Below the pieces are notes generated by a model, which made no database searches, was not told the origin of the DNA, and saw only the letters and a program-made list of their open reading frames with translations. Position numbers and translations under genes: made by a program. DNA of 59,448 nt from JBFWYO01 sp050186335 (lineage in GTDB: Bacteria > Pseudomonadota > Alphaproteobacteria > Bin65): the NCBI GenBank assembly GCA_050186335.1, contig JBFWYO010000015.1, positions 1 to 59,448 on the forward strand. The letters run 5' to 3'. Each line of letters begins with the position of its first letter. Position 1 is the stretch's first letter. Shown piece by piece: positions 8,302 to 16,381 of this stretch.

Positions 8302-8372
8302 CGCAACTCCGGCTCGTCGCGCGCGGGCAAAATTGTTAGACTTTACGGATAACCCGATCGTCAGAGGGCATC

Positions 8373-9842
8373 ATGCTGAAATCCGGCCAGGAATATCTCG
8401 AAAGCATCCGCGACGGACGCACTGTCTATATTGGGCGCGAACGCATCGAGGACGTGACCGCGCATCCCGCCTTCGCCTCGGCCGCGAAAATGTACGCCGG
8501 CATGTACGACATGAAGCGCCAGCCGGCGAACAAGGACGTCACCTGGTTCGAGGACGGCGGCGAGAAATACAGCCTTTATTATTTGCAGCCGAAATCGCGC
8601 GACGACCTAGTCAAGCGCACGGCATGCCACACGGCGATTGCCAATTTCAGCCACGGATTGCTCGGCCGGTCGCCCGATCACGTGGCCAGCTCGATCACCG
8701 GCATGTCGCTCAAGCCAGAGGTATTCGACGACGGCAAGGCCGGCCGCAACTACCATTTCTCCGACAACGTGGTCAGCTACTACAACCGGATGAAGCGCGA
8801 GGACCTGTTCACCTGCTATGCGATCCTGTCGCCGCAGGGCGCGCGCTCGCCGGAACTCTACGAAAGCAAGGACCGCAAGCCGCCGACTCTGCGCGTGACC
8901 GCCGAGGACGACAGCGGCGTCACCCTGAACGGGATGAAGATGCTGGCGACCGGCGCGGTTTACGCCAACGAAGCGATCATCGGCAACATCCTGCCGCTGG
9001 CGCCCAGCCAGATAAAGGAATCGATCACCTGCACCGTGCCGATGGCCACGCAAGGCCTTTCGCTTTGGTCGCGCAAGCCGTTCGCGCTCGATGCCCGCAA
9101 CCGATTTGACAATCCGCTGTCCTACGCCTACGACGAAACCGATTCGATGCTGGTGTTCGAGAACGTCAAGGTGCCCTGGGAGCGCGTGTTCGTGCACGAC
9201 AACGTCGAGCAGGCGCGCAGCATCTATATCCGCACCCCGGCGCACATCTTCAGCAACCACCAATCCAACGTGCGCTTCTGGGCCAAGCTGCGGCTACTGG
9301 TCGGCCTGGCCAGCAAGATCACGCGATCGAACGGCGCGCGCGACATTCCGGCGGTGCGCGAGACGCTCGGCAAGCTCGCGGCCATGGAAGCCTGCTACGG
9401 CGGTATGATCGCCGGCCAGCATCAGGGCATGGAGACGATGGATAACGGGTATGTCCACGTCAACCGGCGCTACATGTACGCGGCGGCCAACTACGCGCTC
9501 GAAAACCACGCCGCGATCTGCGATCAGATACGGACGCTGTGCGGCGGCGGCGTGTTCCAGATGCCGGCATTCTCGGACGTCACGCAGGACGACGGCCTCA
9601 ACCGCGTGTTCCAGGAATACTGGTCGACGCTCGATCAGACCGCGACCGAGCGCATGAAGCTGTTCCGCGTCGCGTGGGATCTGCTGGGATCGGAATTCGC
9701 CGGCCGCCACGACCAGTACGAGAAATTCTACATCGGACCGTCGTTCGTGGTGCGCAACTACAATTTCGTCAACGCGCCGTGGGACACGCTCGAAAGCCTG
9801 GTCGACGGCGTGATGGACGAATACGAGCTGCCGACGGGATAA
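8373..9842 (+). CDS. HpaB-family flavin-dependent hydroxylase / 4-hydroxybutyryl-CoA dehydratase-like protein
   Basis: A 489-residue member of the 4-hydroxyphenylacetate 3-monooxygenase large-component family, which uses FADH2 supplied by a reductase to ortho-hydroxylate phenols. Family marks include the N-terminal RDGRTVYIGRERIEDVT, the GLLGRSPDHVASSITGM loop, SDNVVSYYNRMKREDL, FENVKVPWERVFVHDN and the C-terminal GSEFAGRHDQYEKFY. It is a clear paralog of the protein at 30247-31743, but no flavin reductase gene lies beside it. It would have to share the reductase at 29759 or another one. GAGGG before the ATG supports the start. The tandem HxlR gene 70 bases upstream is the likely regulator. 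The substrate is unknown. Confidence 0.9.
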   Translation: MLKSGQEYLESIRDGRTVYIGRERIEDVTAHPAFASAAKMYAGMYDMKRQPANKDVTWFEDGGEKYSLYYLQPKSRDDLVKRTACHTAIANFSHGLLGRSPDHVASSITGMSLKPEVFDDGKAGRNYHFSDNVVSYYNRMKREDLFTCYAILSPQGARSPELYESKDRKPPTLRVTAEDDSGVTLNGMKMLATGAVYANEAIIGNILPLAPSQIKESITCTVPMATQGLSLWSRKPFALDARNRFDNPLSYAYDETDSMLVFENVKVPWERVFVHDNVEQARSIYIRTPAHIFSNHQSNVRFWAKLRLLVGLASKITRSNGARDIPAVRETLGKLAAMEACYGGMIAGQHQGMETMDNGYVHVNRRYMYAAANYALENHAAICDQIRTLCGGGVFQMPAFSDVTQDDGLNRVFQEYWSTLDQTATERMKLFRVAWDLLGSEFAGRHDQYEKFYIGPSFVVRNYNFVNAPWDTLESLVDGVMDEYELPTG

Positions 9843-9949
9843 GAGCTTCGTCAGTCGTTTCCACCTCGGCCAATTCCAATGTCATCCTGGGCGAGCGCCA
9901 GTGCGCGCGAACCGGAATCCGGGGTGGTGCGTGCGGCAAGAGCCTGGAC

Positions 9950-10054
9950 CCCGGCTCTTCGCTGCGCTGCGGCCGGGGTGACAATATCAACATGTGATCC
10001 CGGACAACGGCGACGCTGCGGCCGGGGTGACAATACCAACATGTCATCCCGGAC
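9950..10054. repeat. Intergenic repeat cluster (36-base element and 40-base direct repeats)
   Basis: The 332-base gap between the HpaB gene and the cupin gene holds no credible gene. Bases 9966-10005 and 10015-10054 are 40-base direct repeats with two mismatches (GGCCGGGGTGACAATAYCAA core). Bases 9950-9985 match 44251-44286 at 35 of 36 positions. This is a dispersed extragenic element close to the convergent ends of two genes. Confidence 0.7.
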
Positions 10055-10173
10055 GAAGGCGGCGCAGCCGCCGGCGATCCGGGATCCAGGCAGTGTTGAG
10101 GCAGGCATCATACCCCGTCCGTTCGCCATGCTTCGGCCGGGGCGACGATCGGGAACCAGCGGCGCGCGCGAAT

Positions 10174-10737
10174 TTACTTCGCGACCGGCGTCGGCACCAC
10201 GTTGTCGTATTGCAGCTTATCCGCCTTGGTGAAGAACAGGCTCTTCTGCGTATCGCCGACATTCTCGGGGCGCGGGAACGGTGCCGGCATCGGGTCGCCC
10301 GGCTTGCGCGCGCGGCCGATCGCCTCGAACCAGCATTCCAGGCCGGGCGGCGTGAACACCCAGAAGATCTTCATCTGGGTGGTGCCTTCATTTATCAACG
10401 TATGCTCGACGTGGCGGCCGACCATGATCAGCGAACCGGGCGCGAGCTTGTAAACCTTGCCGTCGACGACGCCGGTGCCCGTGCCCTCGTAGACGAACAG
10501 CATCTCCTCGTTGCGCTCGTGCGCGTGGTTGCGCACCCAGCGGCCCGGCTCCAGCACCTGGATGCCGGCCGAGAGATGATTGGACGGCGCCGTGAACGGG
10601 CTCACCATCACGGTGGCGTAGCCGGTCGACGGCAGCGGCTGCCAGTACGACGTGCCCTCCTCCGGCGTGATGCACAGGGCGATGCCTTTGCCGGGCTTGT
10701 TGGCTTCGTCGGACTGCTTCGGCGTTGCGATGTTCAT
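10174..10737 (-). CDS. Cupin domain protein
   Basis: A 187-residue single-domain cupin. Metal-binding motif 1 is seen as NHAHERNEEMLFVYEG and motif 2 as PGSLIMVGRHVEHTLIN, giving two His, a Glu and a further His for an iron or manganese centre. Such proteins are dioxygenases, isomerases or sensors. The C-terminal region (ECWFEAIGRARKPG) is of the kind seen in small stand-alone cupins of catabolic clusters. It is 20 bases downstream of an alpha/beta hydrolase gene on the same strand, so the two form an operon. In a phenol-degrading context it could act on a catechol or on a ring-cleavage product, but this is inference. Confidence 0.88.
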   Translation of the reverse strand: MNIATPKQSDEANKPGKGIALCITPEEGTSYWQPLPSTGYATVMVSPFTAPSNHLSAGIQVLEPGRWVRNHAHERNEEMLFVYEGTGTGVVDGKVYKLAPGSLIMVGRHVEHTLINEGTTQMKIFWVFTPPGLECWFEAIGRARKPGDPMPAPFPRPENVGDTQKSLFFTKADKLQYDNVVPTPVAK

Positions 10738-10757
10738 GGACGTGCTCTCCCGTGTCG

Positions 10758-11558
10758 TTACCTGCGCGGCTGCGCCAGCAGGAAATCCAAAACCGCCTTA
10801 TTATAGCCTGCGGAATCGACTTGCGGCACGAAATGGCCGCCATAGGGCAGTGCCGCAAGCATGGCCCCCTTGATGGTTTTCGCCAGCCGTTCGGAAAAAT
10901 AGAACGGCGTGACCTGGTCGTCGCGGGCACAGACGACGAGTGTCGGCGTGTCGATCCTGGGGAGATCCGCCGCACAGTCGTGCGCCACGATGGCATCGAT
11001 CCGGCTGGCCAGGATTTCGGGCAACGGGAAATTCGCCAGTTGCGCGGCCTCGGATTGCGCCAGTTCCGCCGCGTGCGTCGAAACGTACAGCGCCGGAAAC
11101 AGCGAAATATTGCTGATATTGGCGTAGGCCGCCGGCCCGCCCCATTCCAGCAGCTGCTTGCGCGCGGCGAACGAACGCCGGAAAAACTCATCGGTCTTGT
11201 CCCAGGTGGCGCTGAGCACGAGGCTCTTGAGCCGCCTTGGATGTTCGAGCGCGATGCGCTGGCCCATGGCGCCGCCGGTCGAATGGCCGACGTAATGGGC
11301 GGAGTCGATCTTGAGCGCGTCCATCAGGCGCAGCGCGTCGCTCGCCATCTGGCCGACCGAGTATTTGATCTTCGACGGCGTGCTTTGGCCGCAGCCGCGA
11401 TGATCGTGCACGATGGTGCGGAAATGCTTGCTGAAGACGGGCACCTGTTCGCGCCAGAAGCGGCCGGTGCCGCCCAGGCCCGGCACCAGCATCAGCGGCG
11501 GGCCTTCGCCCTGGCTTTCGTAATAAATATCGGCATCGCCAATCGAAATCTTCGGCAT
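10758..11558 (-). CDS. Alpha/beta hydrolase
   Basis: A 266-residue alpha/beta hydrolase of the type that includes 3-oxoadipate enol-lactonases and meta-cleavage product hydrolases. The oxyanion-hole region LVPGLGGTGRFW, the strand motif HDHRGCGQS, the nucleophile elbow YVGHSTGGAMG and the catalytic His in YGGHFVPQ are visible. The acid is probably the Asp in CARDDQVTP. It starts the operon hydrolase-cupin and diverges from the molybdenum hydroxylase genes. Together with the cupin and the nearby hydroxylase it fits late steps of aromatic breakdown, though the substrate is not known. Confidence 0.9.
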   Translation of the reverse strand: MPKISIGDADIYYESQGEGPPLMLVPGLGGTGRFWREQVPVFSKHFRTIVHDHRGCGQSTPSKIKYSVGQMASDALRLMDALKIDSAHYVGHSTGGAMGQRIALEHPRRLKSLVLSATWDKTDEFFRRSFAARKQLLEWGGPAAYANISNISLFPALYVSTHAAELAQSEAAQLANFPLPEILASRIDAIVAHDCAADLPRIDTPTLVVCARDDQVTPFYFSERLAKTIKGAMLAALPYGGHFVPQVDSAGYNKAVLDFLLAQPRR

Positions 11559-11873
11559 TCAACGTCCCTCCTCGGAAAAAGTCGCGAATCAACGCCGCCC
11601 CGCCGCGCCCTGTCAACGGTTTCAACTGTGGCCCAAATTGTCCCGAAACACGTGCAGACCCTGTATGCGTTAGCGGGCGAACACTGCAGGCGTGATCGGG
11701 GTCACTTCCGCCGACTGATGCCGGCACTACCATTAAATTTGCGAGCGGCATCAACGAAATGGCCGATACAGTGGGCGGGCGGGCCGTCCGGCGCGCCGCA
11801 AAGCCGCGCCGCTGCGGCGTTTATTGCGTCCCGGCGCTCGATGTAAGATATTGGCGGATCAAGAGGTTCTCTG
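11559..11873. other. Divergent promoter region without a gene
   Basis: A 315-base gap separates the hydrolase-cupin operon (leftward) from the molybdenum hydroxylase operon (rightward). I see no open frame with coding character, no strong palindrome and no terminator. It must carry two divergent promoters, but no clear -35/-10 pair was recognised. AAGAGG at 11861-11866 is the ribosome binding site for the TTG start at 11874. Confidence 0.5.
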
Positions 11874-14858
11874 TTGAAACTGAATAAGGGCAATTGGGTC
11901 GGCCAAGCTGTCCGGCGCAAGGAAGACTTTGCGCTGCTGACCGGCCATGCCCGGTTCATGGACGATCTGGAGCCGGTCGTCGGCCTCAGGCATGCGGCGG
12001 TGCTGCGCAGCCCGCACGGCCATGCCGAGCTGGTATCGCTGGACATCAGCCGGGCGGCCGCCCTGCCCGGCGTCGTCGGCGTGCTGACCGGCAAGGACGT
12101 GGTCGCCATGGGCAAGCCGATCGGCAACCTGTTCACCGACAAGGCGCCCTACTACCCGTGCGCGGTCGACCGGGTCCGCTACTACGGCGAGCCGGTCGCG
12201 GTGGTGATCGCCGAAGACCGCTATGTGGCCGAGGATGCGCTCGACCTCATCGACGTGGTTTACAAGCCGATGCCGGCGGTGATCGACCCCGAAGCCGCGC
12301 TGGCGGCCGACGCACCCGTGCTGCACGACAAGCTGGGCACCAACAAGGTGCATCATCGCCTGTTCCGCTACGGCGATCCGGAGCACGCGTTTTCCGAGGC
12401 CGAGCACGTCGCGCGCGTCAAAGTCCGCTACCCGCGCGTCAATTCCACGCCGATCGAAACCTACGGCGTCGTCGCCCATTTCGAACCGGTGCCGGACCGC
12501 TACACCGTCTGGTCGAACTTCCAGGGCCCGTTCGCCATGCATGCCGTGCTGTGCGACGCGCTGCGCACGCCGACCAGCCGCGTGCGCATGATCACCGCCC
12601 CCGCGAGCGGCGGCAGTTTCGGCATCAAGCAGGCGATCTACCCCTATATCGTGCTGATGGCGCTGGCCAGCCGGCGCTTCGGCGTGCCGGTCAAGTGGAT
12701 CGAGGATCGGCTCGAACATCTGGCCGCCTCGTCCGCCTCGAGCGAGCGCGTGACCGAAATCGAAGGCGCGTTCAGGCGCGACGGCACCCTGCTGGCGCTG
12801 CGCCTGAAGCAGACGGAGAACGTCGGCGCCTATCTGCGCCCGCCGGAGCCGGCCGGCCTCTATCGCATGCACGCGACGCTCAACTCGGCGTACAAGGTGC
12901 AGCACTTCGCGATCGAGAACACGGCGGTGGTGACCAACCAGATGCCGTCCGGGCTCAATCGCGGCTTCGGCGCGCCGCAGTATATTTATCCGCTCGAACG
13001 ACTGCTCGATGTGGCGGCGTCCGATCTGGGCCTGAACGGCGAAACGATACGGCGCCAGAATTTCATCCCGAAAAGCCGCATGCCCTACGAGTGCCCGGCG
13101 GGTTCGGTGATCGACGGCGGCGATTATCAGGCGGCGCTCGATCTTGCGCTCGACACCATCGACATCAAGGACATCATGCTGCGCCGCGATCGCGCGCGCG
13201 CCAACGGGCGGCTGTACGGCATCGGCATCGCGTGCGCGATCGAGACCTCGGGCTCGAACTTGGCCTATGTCAATCTCGGTCAGACCCCGGTCGAACGCGA
13301 GCAGGGCCTGCCGAAGTCCGGCGCCGCCGCCGTCGCCGTGCTGCGCATGGACCCGCTCGGCAACATCACCGTGCATATCGATTCGACGCCGAGCGGCCAG
13401 GGCCACGAGACCATGGTGGCGCAGGTCGTCGCCGACACGCTGGGCGTGACACCCGACGATGTCGACGTCATAACGCCGATGGATACCGGCAGTTTTCCGT
13501 GGACCGTCAACGCCGGGAATTATTCAAATCGGTTCACCGCCTGCGTCGTCCCCGCCGTCAAACTGGCCGCCGACCGCGCCGCGCACAAACTGCGCGTGAT
13601 CGCGCAGCGCGAATTCGACATGCCGCTGGACAAGATAAAATTCCGCAAGGGCAAGGTGTATGTCCGCGGCGCGCGCAATTTCGAGATGCCAATTCGCAGG
13701 CTGGCGGCCCAATTGCACTGGGATTCCGGCAACCTGCCGGACGGCATGGACGCCGGCCTGTCGGAACAGGTGGTGTTCTCGCCGAACAAGTATCCGGCGC
13801 CGGACAATACCGACCGGGTGCGTTCGTCGCTCAACTATGCGTTCCAGGTCGACGTCGCCGCGGTCGAGATCGACCGCGACTCCGGCGAGGTGCGGATCGA
13901 CAAGTACGCGACCGTTCACGATATCGGCAATCAGCTCAATCCGAAGCTGGTGGAAGGCCAGATCTGGGGCGGCTTCGCCCACGGCATCGGTGCCGCGCTG
14001 TCGGAAAAAGTCGCCTATGCGCCGGACGGCACGCTGCTGTCCGGCACCTTCGCGGATTACCTGTGCCCGACCGCCGCGGAAATGCCGCCGCTCCAGATCG
14101 CGCATATATCGACGCCGACGGACAACAACGTATTCGGCGCCAAAGGCGTGGGCGACGGCAGCTCTATGGTTGCGCCGTCGACCATCGGCAATGCCATCGC
14201 CGACGCACTGTCGAAGCGCGATTTGACCCCGCCGTTCACCCCGAACCGGATCTGGTCGCTGCTCAACAACGTGCCCGAAGCGACGACGGCGGCCCCGGCG
14301 CCGCCGGCCGCCGACGAAGTTCCGCTTGCGGGCGGGCCGTATAATCTGCGCGGCCAGGGCGAAGCATTCTTCGACGCGTCGCCGAAATCGGTGTGGCGCT
14401 ATCTGTTCGATCCGCCGACGCTGCGGGAGCTCATCCCGGGTTGCGACGAGTTCGCCGAAACCACGCCGCACAGCTATCGCGCCGAAGTGACGATGAAGAT
14501 CGCCGGTATCGGCGGAACCTACGGCGCGCGTATCGACATTCGCGATCGCGACGAACCGCGCAGCGCCAGACTGTTCGGCCGCGTCGACGGCAAGCGCGGC
14601 GGCGGCCAGGGCGAGGCGCGCATCGAGTTGAGCGCGATCGACGACGGTCGCACGCGGCTGGTCTACACGTATCAGGCGCGCGTCACCGGGCCCCTGGCGT
14701 CGCTCGGACATCGCCTGATCGAAGGCATTCTGAAACTGTTGGCCCGTCAGTTCTTCCGCAACCTGAACGCCCGCGTGCCGGCCGAGGCGCGGCCCGGCAA
14801 GGCCTCGCCGGGCCTGTTCTCGCGCCTGTTCGGGCGCGGCAACGGAGACAAGAAATGA
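11874..14858 (+). CDS. Molybdenum hydroxylase large subunit (xanthine dehydrogenase family) fused to a CoxG-like domain
   Basis: Molybdopterin-binding catalytic subunit of a three-subunit hydroxylase, 994 residues. Family marks are GGSFGIKQAIYPY, RGFGAPQYIYP, SGQGHETMVAQV and GAKGVGDGSS. The last normally reads GxGEx, where the Glu is the catalytic base. Here codon 761 (GAC) encodes Asp. It lacks the AYRCSFR loop of true CO dehydrogenase, so it is not a form I CODH. After about residue 820 comes a CoxG/SRPBCC domain (GQGEAFFDASPKSVWRYL) ending in a basic GLFSRLFGRGNGDKK tail. CoxG is a separate protein in carboxidotrophs and links the enzyme to the membrane. The start is TTG with AAGAGG upstream. 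The stop overlaps the next ATG. Confidence 0.93.
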   Translation: MKLNKGNWVGQAVRRKEDFALLTGHARFMDDLEPVVGLRHAAVLRSPHGHAELVSLDISRAAALPGVVGVLTGKDVVAMGKPIGNLFTDKAPYYPCAVDRVRYYGEPVAVVIAEDRYVAEDALDLIDVVYKPMPAVIDPEAALAADAPVLHDKLGTNKVHHRLFRYGDPEHAFSEAEHVARVKVRYPRVNSTPIETYGVVAHFEPVPDRYTVWSNFQGPFAMHAVLCDALRTPTSRVRMITAPASGGSFGIKQAIYPYIVLMALASRRFGVPVKWIEDRLEHLAASSASSERVTEIEGAFRRDGTLLALRLKQTENVGAYLRPPEPAGLYRMHATLNSAYKVQHFAIENTAVVTNQMPSGLNRGFGAPQYIYPLERLLDVAASDLGLNGETIRRQNFIPKSRMPYECPAGSVIDGGDYQAALDLALDTIDIKDIMLRRDRARANGRLYGIGIACAIETSGSNLAYVNLGQTPVEREQGLPKSGAAAVAVLRMDPLGNITVHIDSTPSGQGHETMVAQVVADTLGVTPDDVDVITPMDTGSFPWTVNAGNYSNRFTACVVPAVKLAADRAAHKLRVIAQREFDMPLDKIKFRKGKVYVRGARNFEMPIRRLAAQLHWDSGNLPDGMDAGLSEQVVFSPNKYPAPDNTDRVRSSLNYAFQVDVAAVEIDRDSGEVRIDKYATVHDIGNQLNPKLVEGQIWGGFAHGIGAALSEKVAYAPDGTLLSGTFADYLCPTAAEMPPLQIAHISTPTDNNVFGAKGVGDGSSMVAPSTIGNAIADALSKRDLTPPFTPNRIWSLLNNVPEATTAAPAPPAADEVPLAGGPYNLRGQGEAFFDASPKSVWRYLFDPPTLRELIPGCDEFAETTPHSYRAEVTMKIAGIGGTYGARIDIRDRDEPRSARLFGRVDGKRGGGQGEARIELSAIDDGRTRLVYTYQARVTGPLASLGHRLIEGILKLLARQFFRNLNARVPAEARPGKASPGLFSRLFGRGNGDKK

Positions 14859-15733
14859 AGCCGGCGCGGTTCGACTATGCCGCCGCCGACACGGTCGAGG
14901 AAGCGCTCGACGTGCTGGCCCGCCTGGGCGACGACGCGCGCGTGCTGGCCGGCGGACAATCGCTCGGCGCGTTGCTGAACATGCGCCTGGTGACGCCGAA
15001 GCTGTTGCTGGACATCAACCGCGTACCGGGGCTCGACCAGATCGAGATCACCGAAACCGAGTCATCGACCGGTGCCATGGTGCGGCAGGCCGATGCGCTG
15101 GCCCATCCGGGCGCGCTGGCGGACATCCCGCTGCTCGCGGCCGCGCTGCCGCATGTCGGCCACATGCAGACCCGCAGCCGCGGCACGCTGGGCGGCTCGA
15201 TCGCGCACGCGGACCCGTCCGCGGAACTGCCGCTCGCACTGCTGGTTGCCGGCGGCGACATCGAGCTCAGGTCCAAGGCCGCGGTGCGGCGCGTGCCGGC
15301 GATCGATTTCTTCGTCAGCCAGTTGACCACGGTGCGCCAGCCGGACGAGTTGGTCACCGGCCTGTTCTGGCCGCGCCGCACGCCGCGCACCGGTTACGGC
15401 TTCGTCGAGTTTGCCATGCGTGGCGGCGATTATGCGCTGGTCGCCGCCGCGGCACGCGTCACCGTGGGCTCGGACGGTCGCCTGCTCGAGGCCTGGCTCG
15501 GGTTCGGCGGCGTCGCCGACCGCCCCATGCTGTTGGACATATCGGCGTTCCGCGGCGAGACGGCGGACGCGCAACTGGCGCGCACCATTGCCGGCGTGAT
15601 CGGCAGCTACGTCGATCCGCCGACGGATCTGTATGCGTCCAAGGAGTACCGCCGCAATCTTGTGCGCGTGCTCGGCATGCGGGTGCTCGAACAAACCATC
15701 GCCCAGGCGCTCGAACAGATGCAGGTTGCGTGA
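14855..15733 (+). CDS. FAD-binding medium subunit of the molybdenum hydroxylase (CoxM-like)
   Basis: A 292-residue FAD-binding subunit that passes electrons from the iron-sulfur subunit to an external acceptor. The two FAD-binding motifs are clear: AGGQSLGALLNMRLVTP near residue 32 and TRSRGTLGGSIAHADP near 105. The C-terminal CO dehydrogenase flavoprotein domain follows. The ATG lies inside the end of the upstream gene (ATGA overlap), and its own stop overlaps the start of the small subunit (TGATG). Translation of all three subunits is therefore coupled. Confidence 0.94.
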   Translation: MKPARFDYAAADTVEEALDVLARLGDDARVLAGGQSLGALLNMRLVTPKLLLDINRVPGLDQIEITETESSTGAMVRQADALAHPGALADIPLLAAALPHVGHMQTRSRGTLGGSIAHADPSAELPLALLVAGGDIELRSKAAVRRVPAIDFFVSQLTTVRQPDELVTGLFWPRRTPRTGYGFVEFAMRGGDYALVAAAARVTVGSDGRLLEAWLGFGGVADRPMLLDISAFRGETADAQLARTIAGVIGSYVDPPTDLYASKEYRRNLVRVLGMRVLEQTIAQALEQMQVA

Positions 15734-16245
15734 TGCGCGAAATAAGGGCCGCCGAAAACGCGCTGGTCAAATTGACGCTTAACGGCAAGCCCGTGCAGGG
15801 ACGCGCCGAGCCGCGGCTGCTGGCGAGCGACTTCCTGCGCCATGTCCTGGCCGCGCGCGGCACGCATGTGGGTTGCGAGCATGGCGTCTGTGGCGCGTGC
15901 ACGATCCTGGTCGACGGACGGCCGACACGGTCGTGCATGCTGTTCGCCGTGCAACTGGAAGGTGCCTCGGTCGAGACCGTCGAAAGCCTGGCCGACGATG
16001 CGACGCTCAACGATCTCCAGGACGCGTTCTCGCGGCATCACGCGCTGCAGTGCGGCTTCTGCACGGCGGGGATATTGATGTCCGCGACCGAATTCCTCCG
16101 CCGCACGCCGGAACCCGACGAAAACTCCGTGCGCGAGATGCTGTCCGGGCACCTTTGCCGCTGCACCGGATACGACGGTATGGTTAAGGCGATTCTCGAA
16201 GTCGCGTTAACGCGCCGCCGCCCGGAGCCGGTCCCGACGGCCTGA
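15733..16245 (+). CDS. [2Fe-2S] small subunit of the molybdenum hydroxylase (CoxS-like)
   Basis: A 170-residue protein with two [2Fe-2S] clusters that relay electrons from the molybdenum site to FAD. The plant-type ferredoxin cluster is ligated by GCEHGVCGACTILVDG plus the Cys of TRSCML. The four-helix cluster domain shows QCGFCTAGIL and LCRCTGY. I chose the ATG at 15733, which overlaps the stop of the upstream gene. A GTG three bases earlier is also possible. The order large-medium-small differs from the coxMSL order of CO dehydrogenase operons but is common in related hydroxylases. Confidence 0.93.
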   Translation: MREIRAAENALVKLTLNGKPVQGRAEPRLLASDFLRHVLAARGTHVGCEHGVCGACTILVDGRPTRSCMLFAVQLEGASVETVESLADDATLNDLQDAFSRHHALQCGFCTAGILMSATEFLRRTPEPDENSVREMLSGHLCRCTGYDGMVKAILEVALTRRRPEPVPTA

Positions 16246-16261
16246 TGTGCGACCGGTTGCG

Positions 16262-16284
16262 GCGCGGCGCGGGGAGCGCCGCGC
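16262..16284. terminator. GC-rich hairpin after the molybdenum hydroxylase operon
   Basis: Perfect 9-base arms GCGCGGCGC (16262-16270) and GCGCCGCGC (16276-16284) with loop GGGGA lie 16 bases after the small-subunit stop. There is no T-tract, so this is a possible factor-independent pause or 3' stabiliser and not a textbook terminator. Confidence 0.4.
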
Positions 16285-16381
16285 AATGCCGCACCGATTC
16301 ATGTTGCGTTAACCGCAAGTCTAGTTCTTGCTTCTTAGCCGGTCGGAGCTTGTCCCGCCGGCGGAGCTAGACCCGAACGTG

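Noticed and set aside
9966..10054. CRISPR-like array
   Set aside because: Only two 40-base direct repeats with a 9-base spacer and no cas genes; it is an intergenic repeat.
11859..13406. Long minus-strand frame opposite the molybdenum hydroxylase large subunit
   Set aside because: Antisense shadow; the plus-strand frame carries all family motifs.
11874..16245. Reading the molybdenum hydroxylase as a form I CO dehydrogenase
   Set aside because: The AYRCSFR active-site loop is absent (the region reads NRGFGAPQ), the subunit order differs and the GxGE Glu is Asp, so CO oxidation is not supported.
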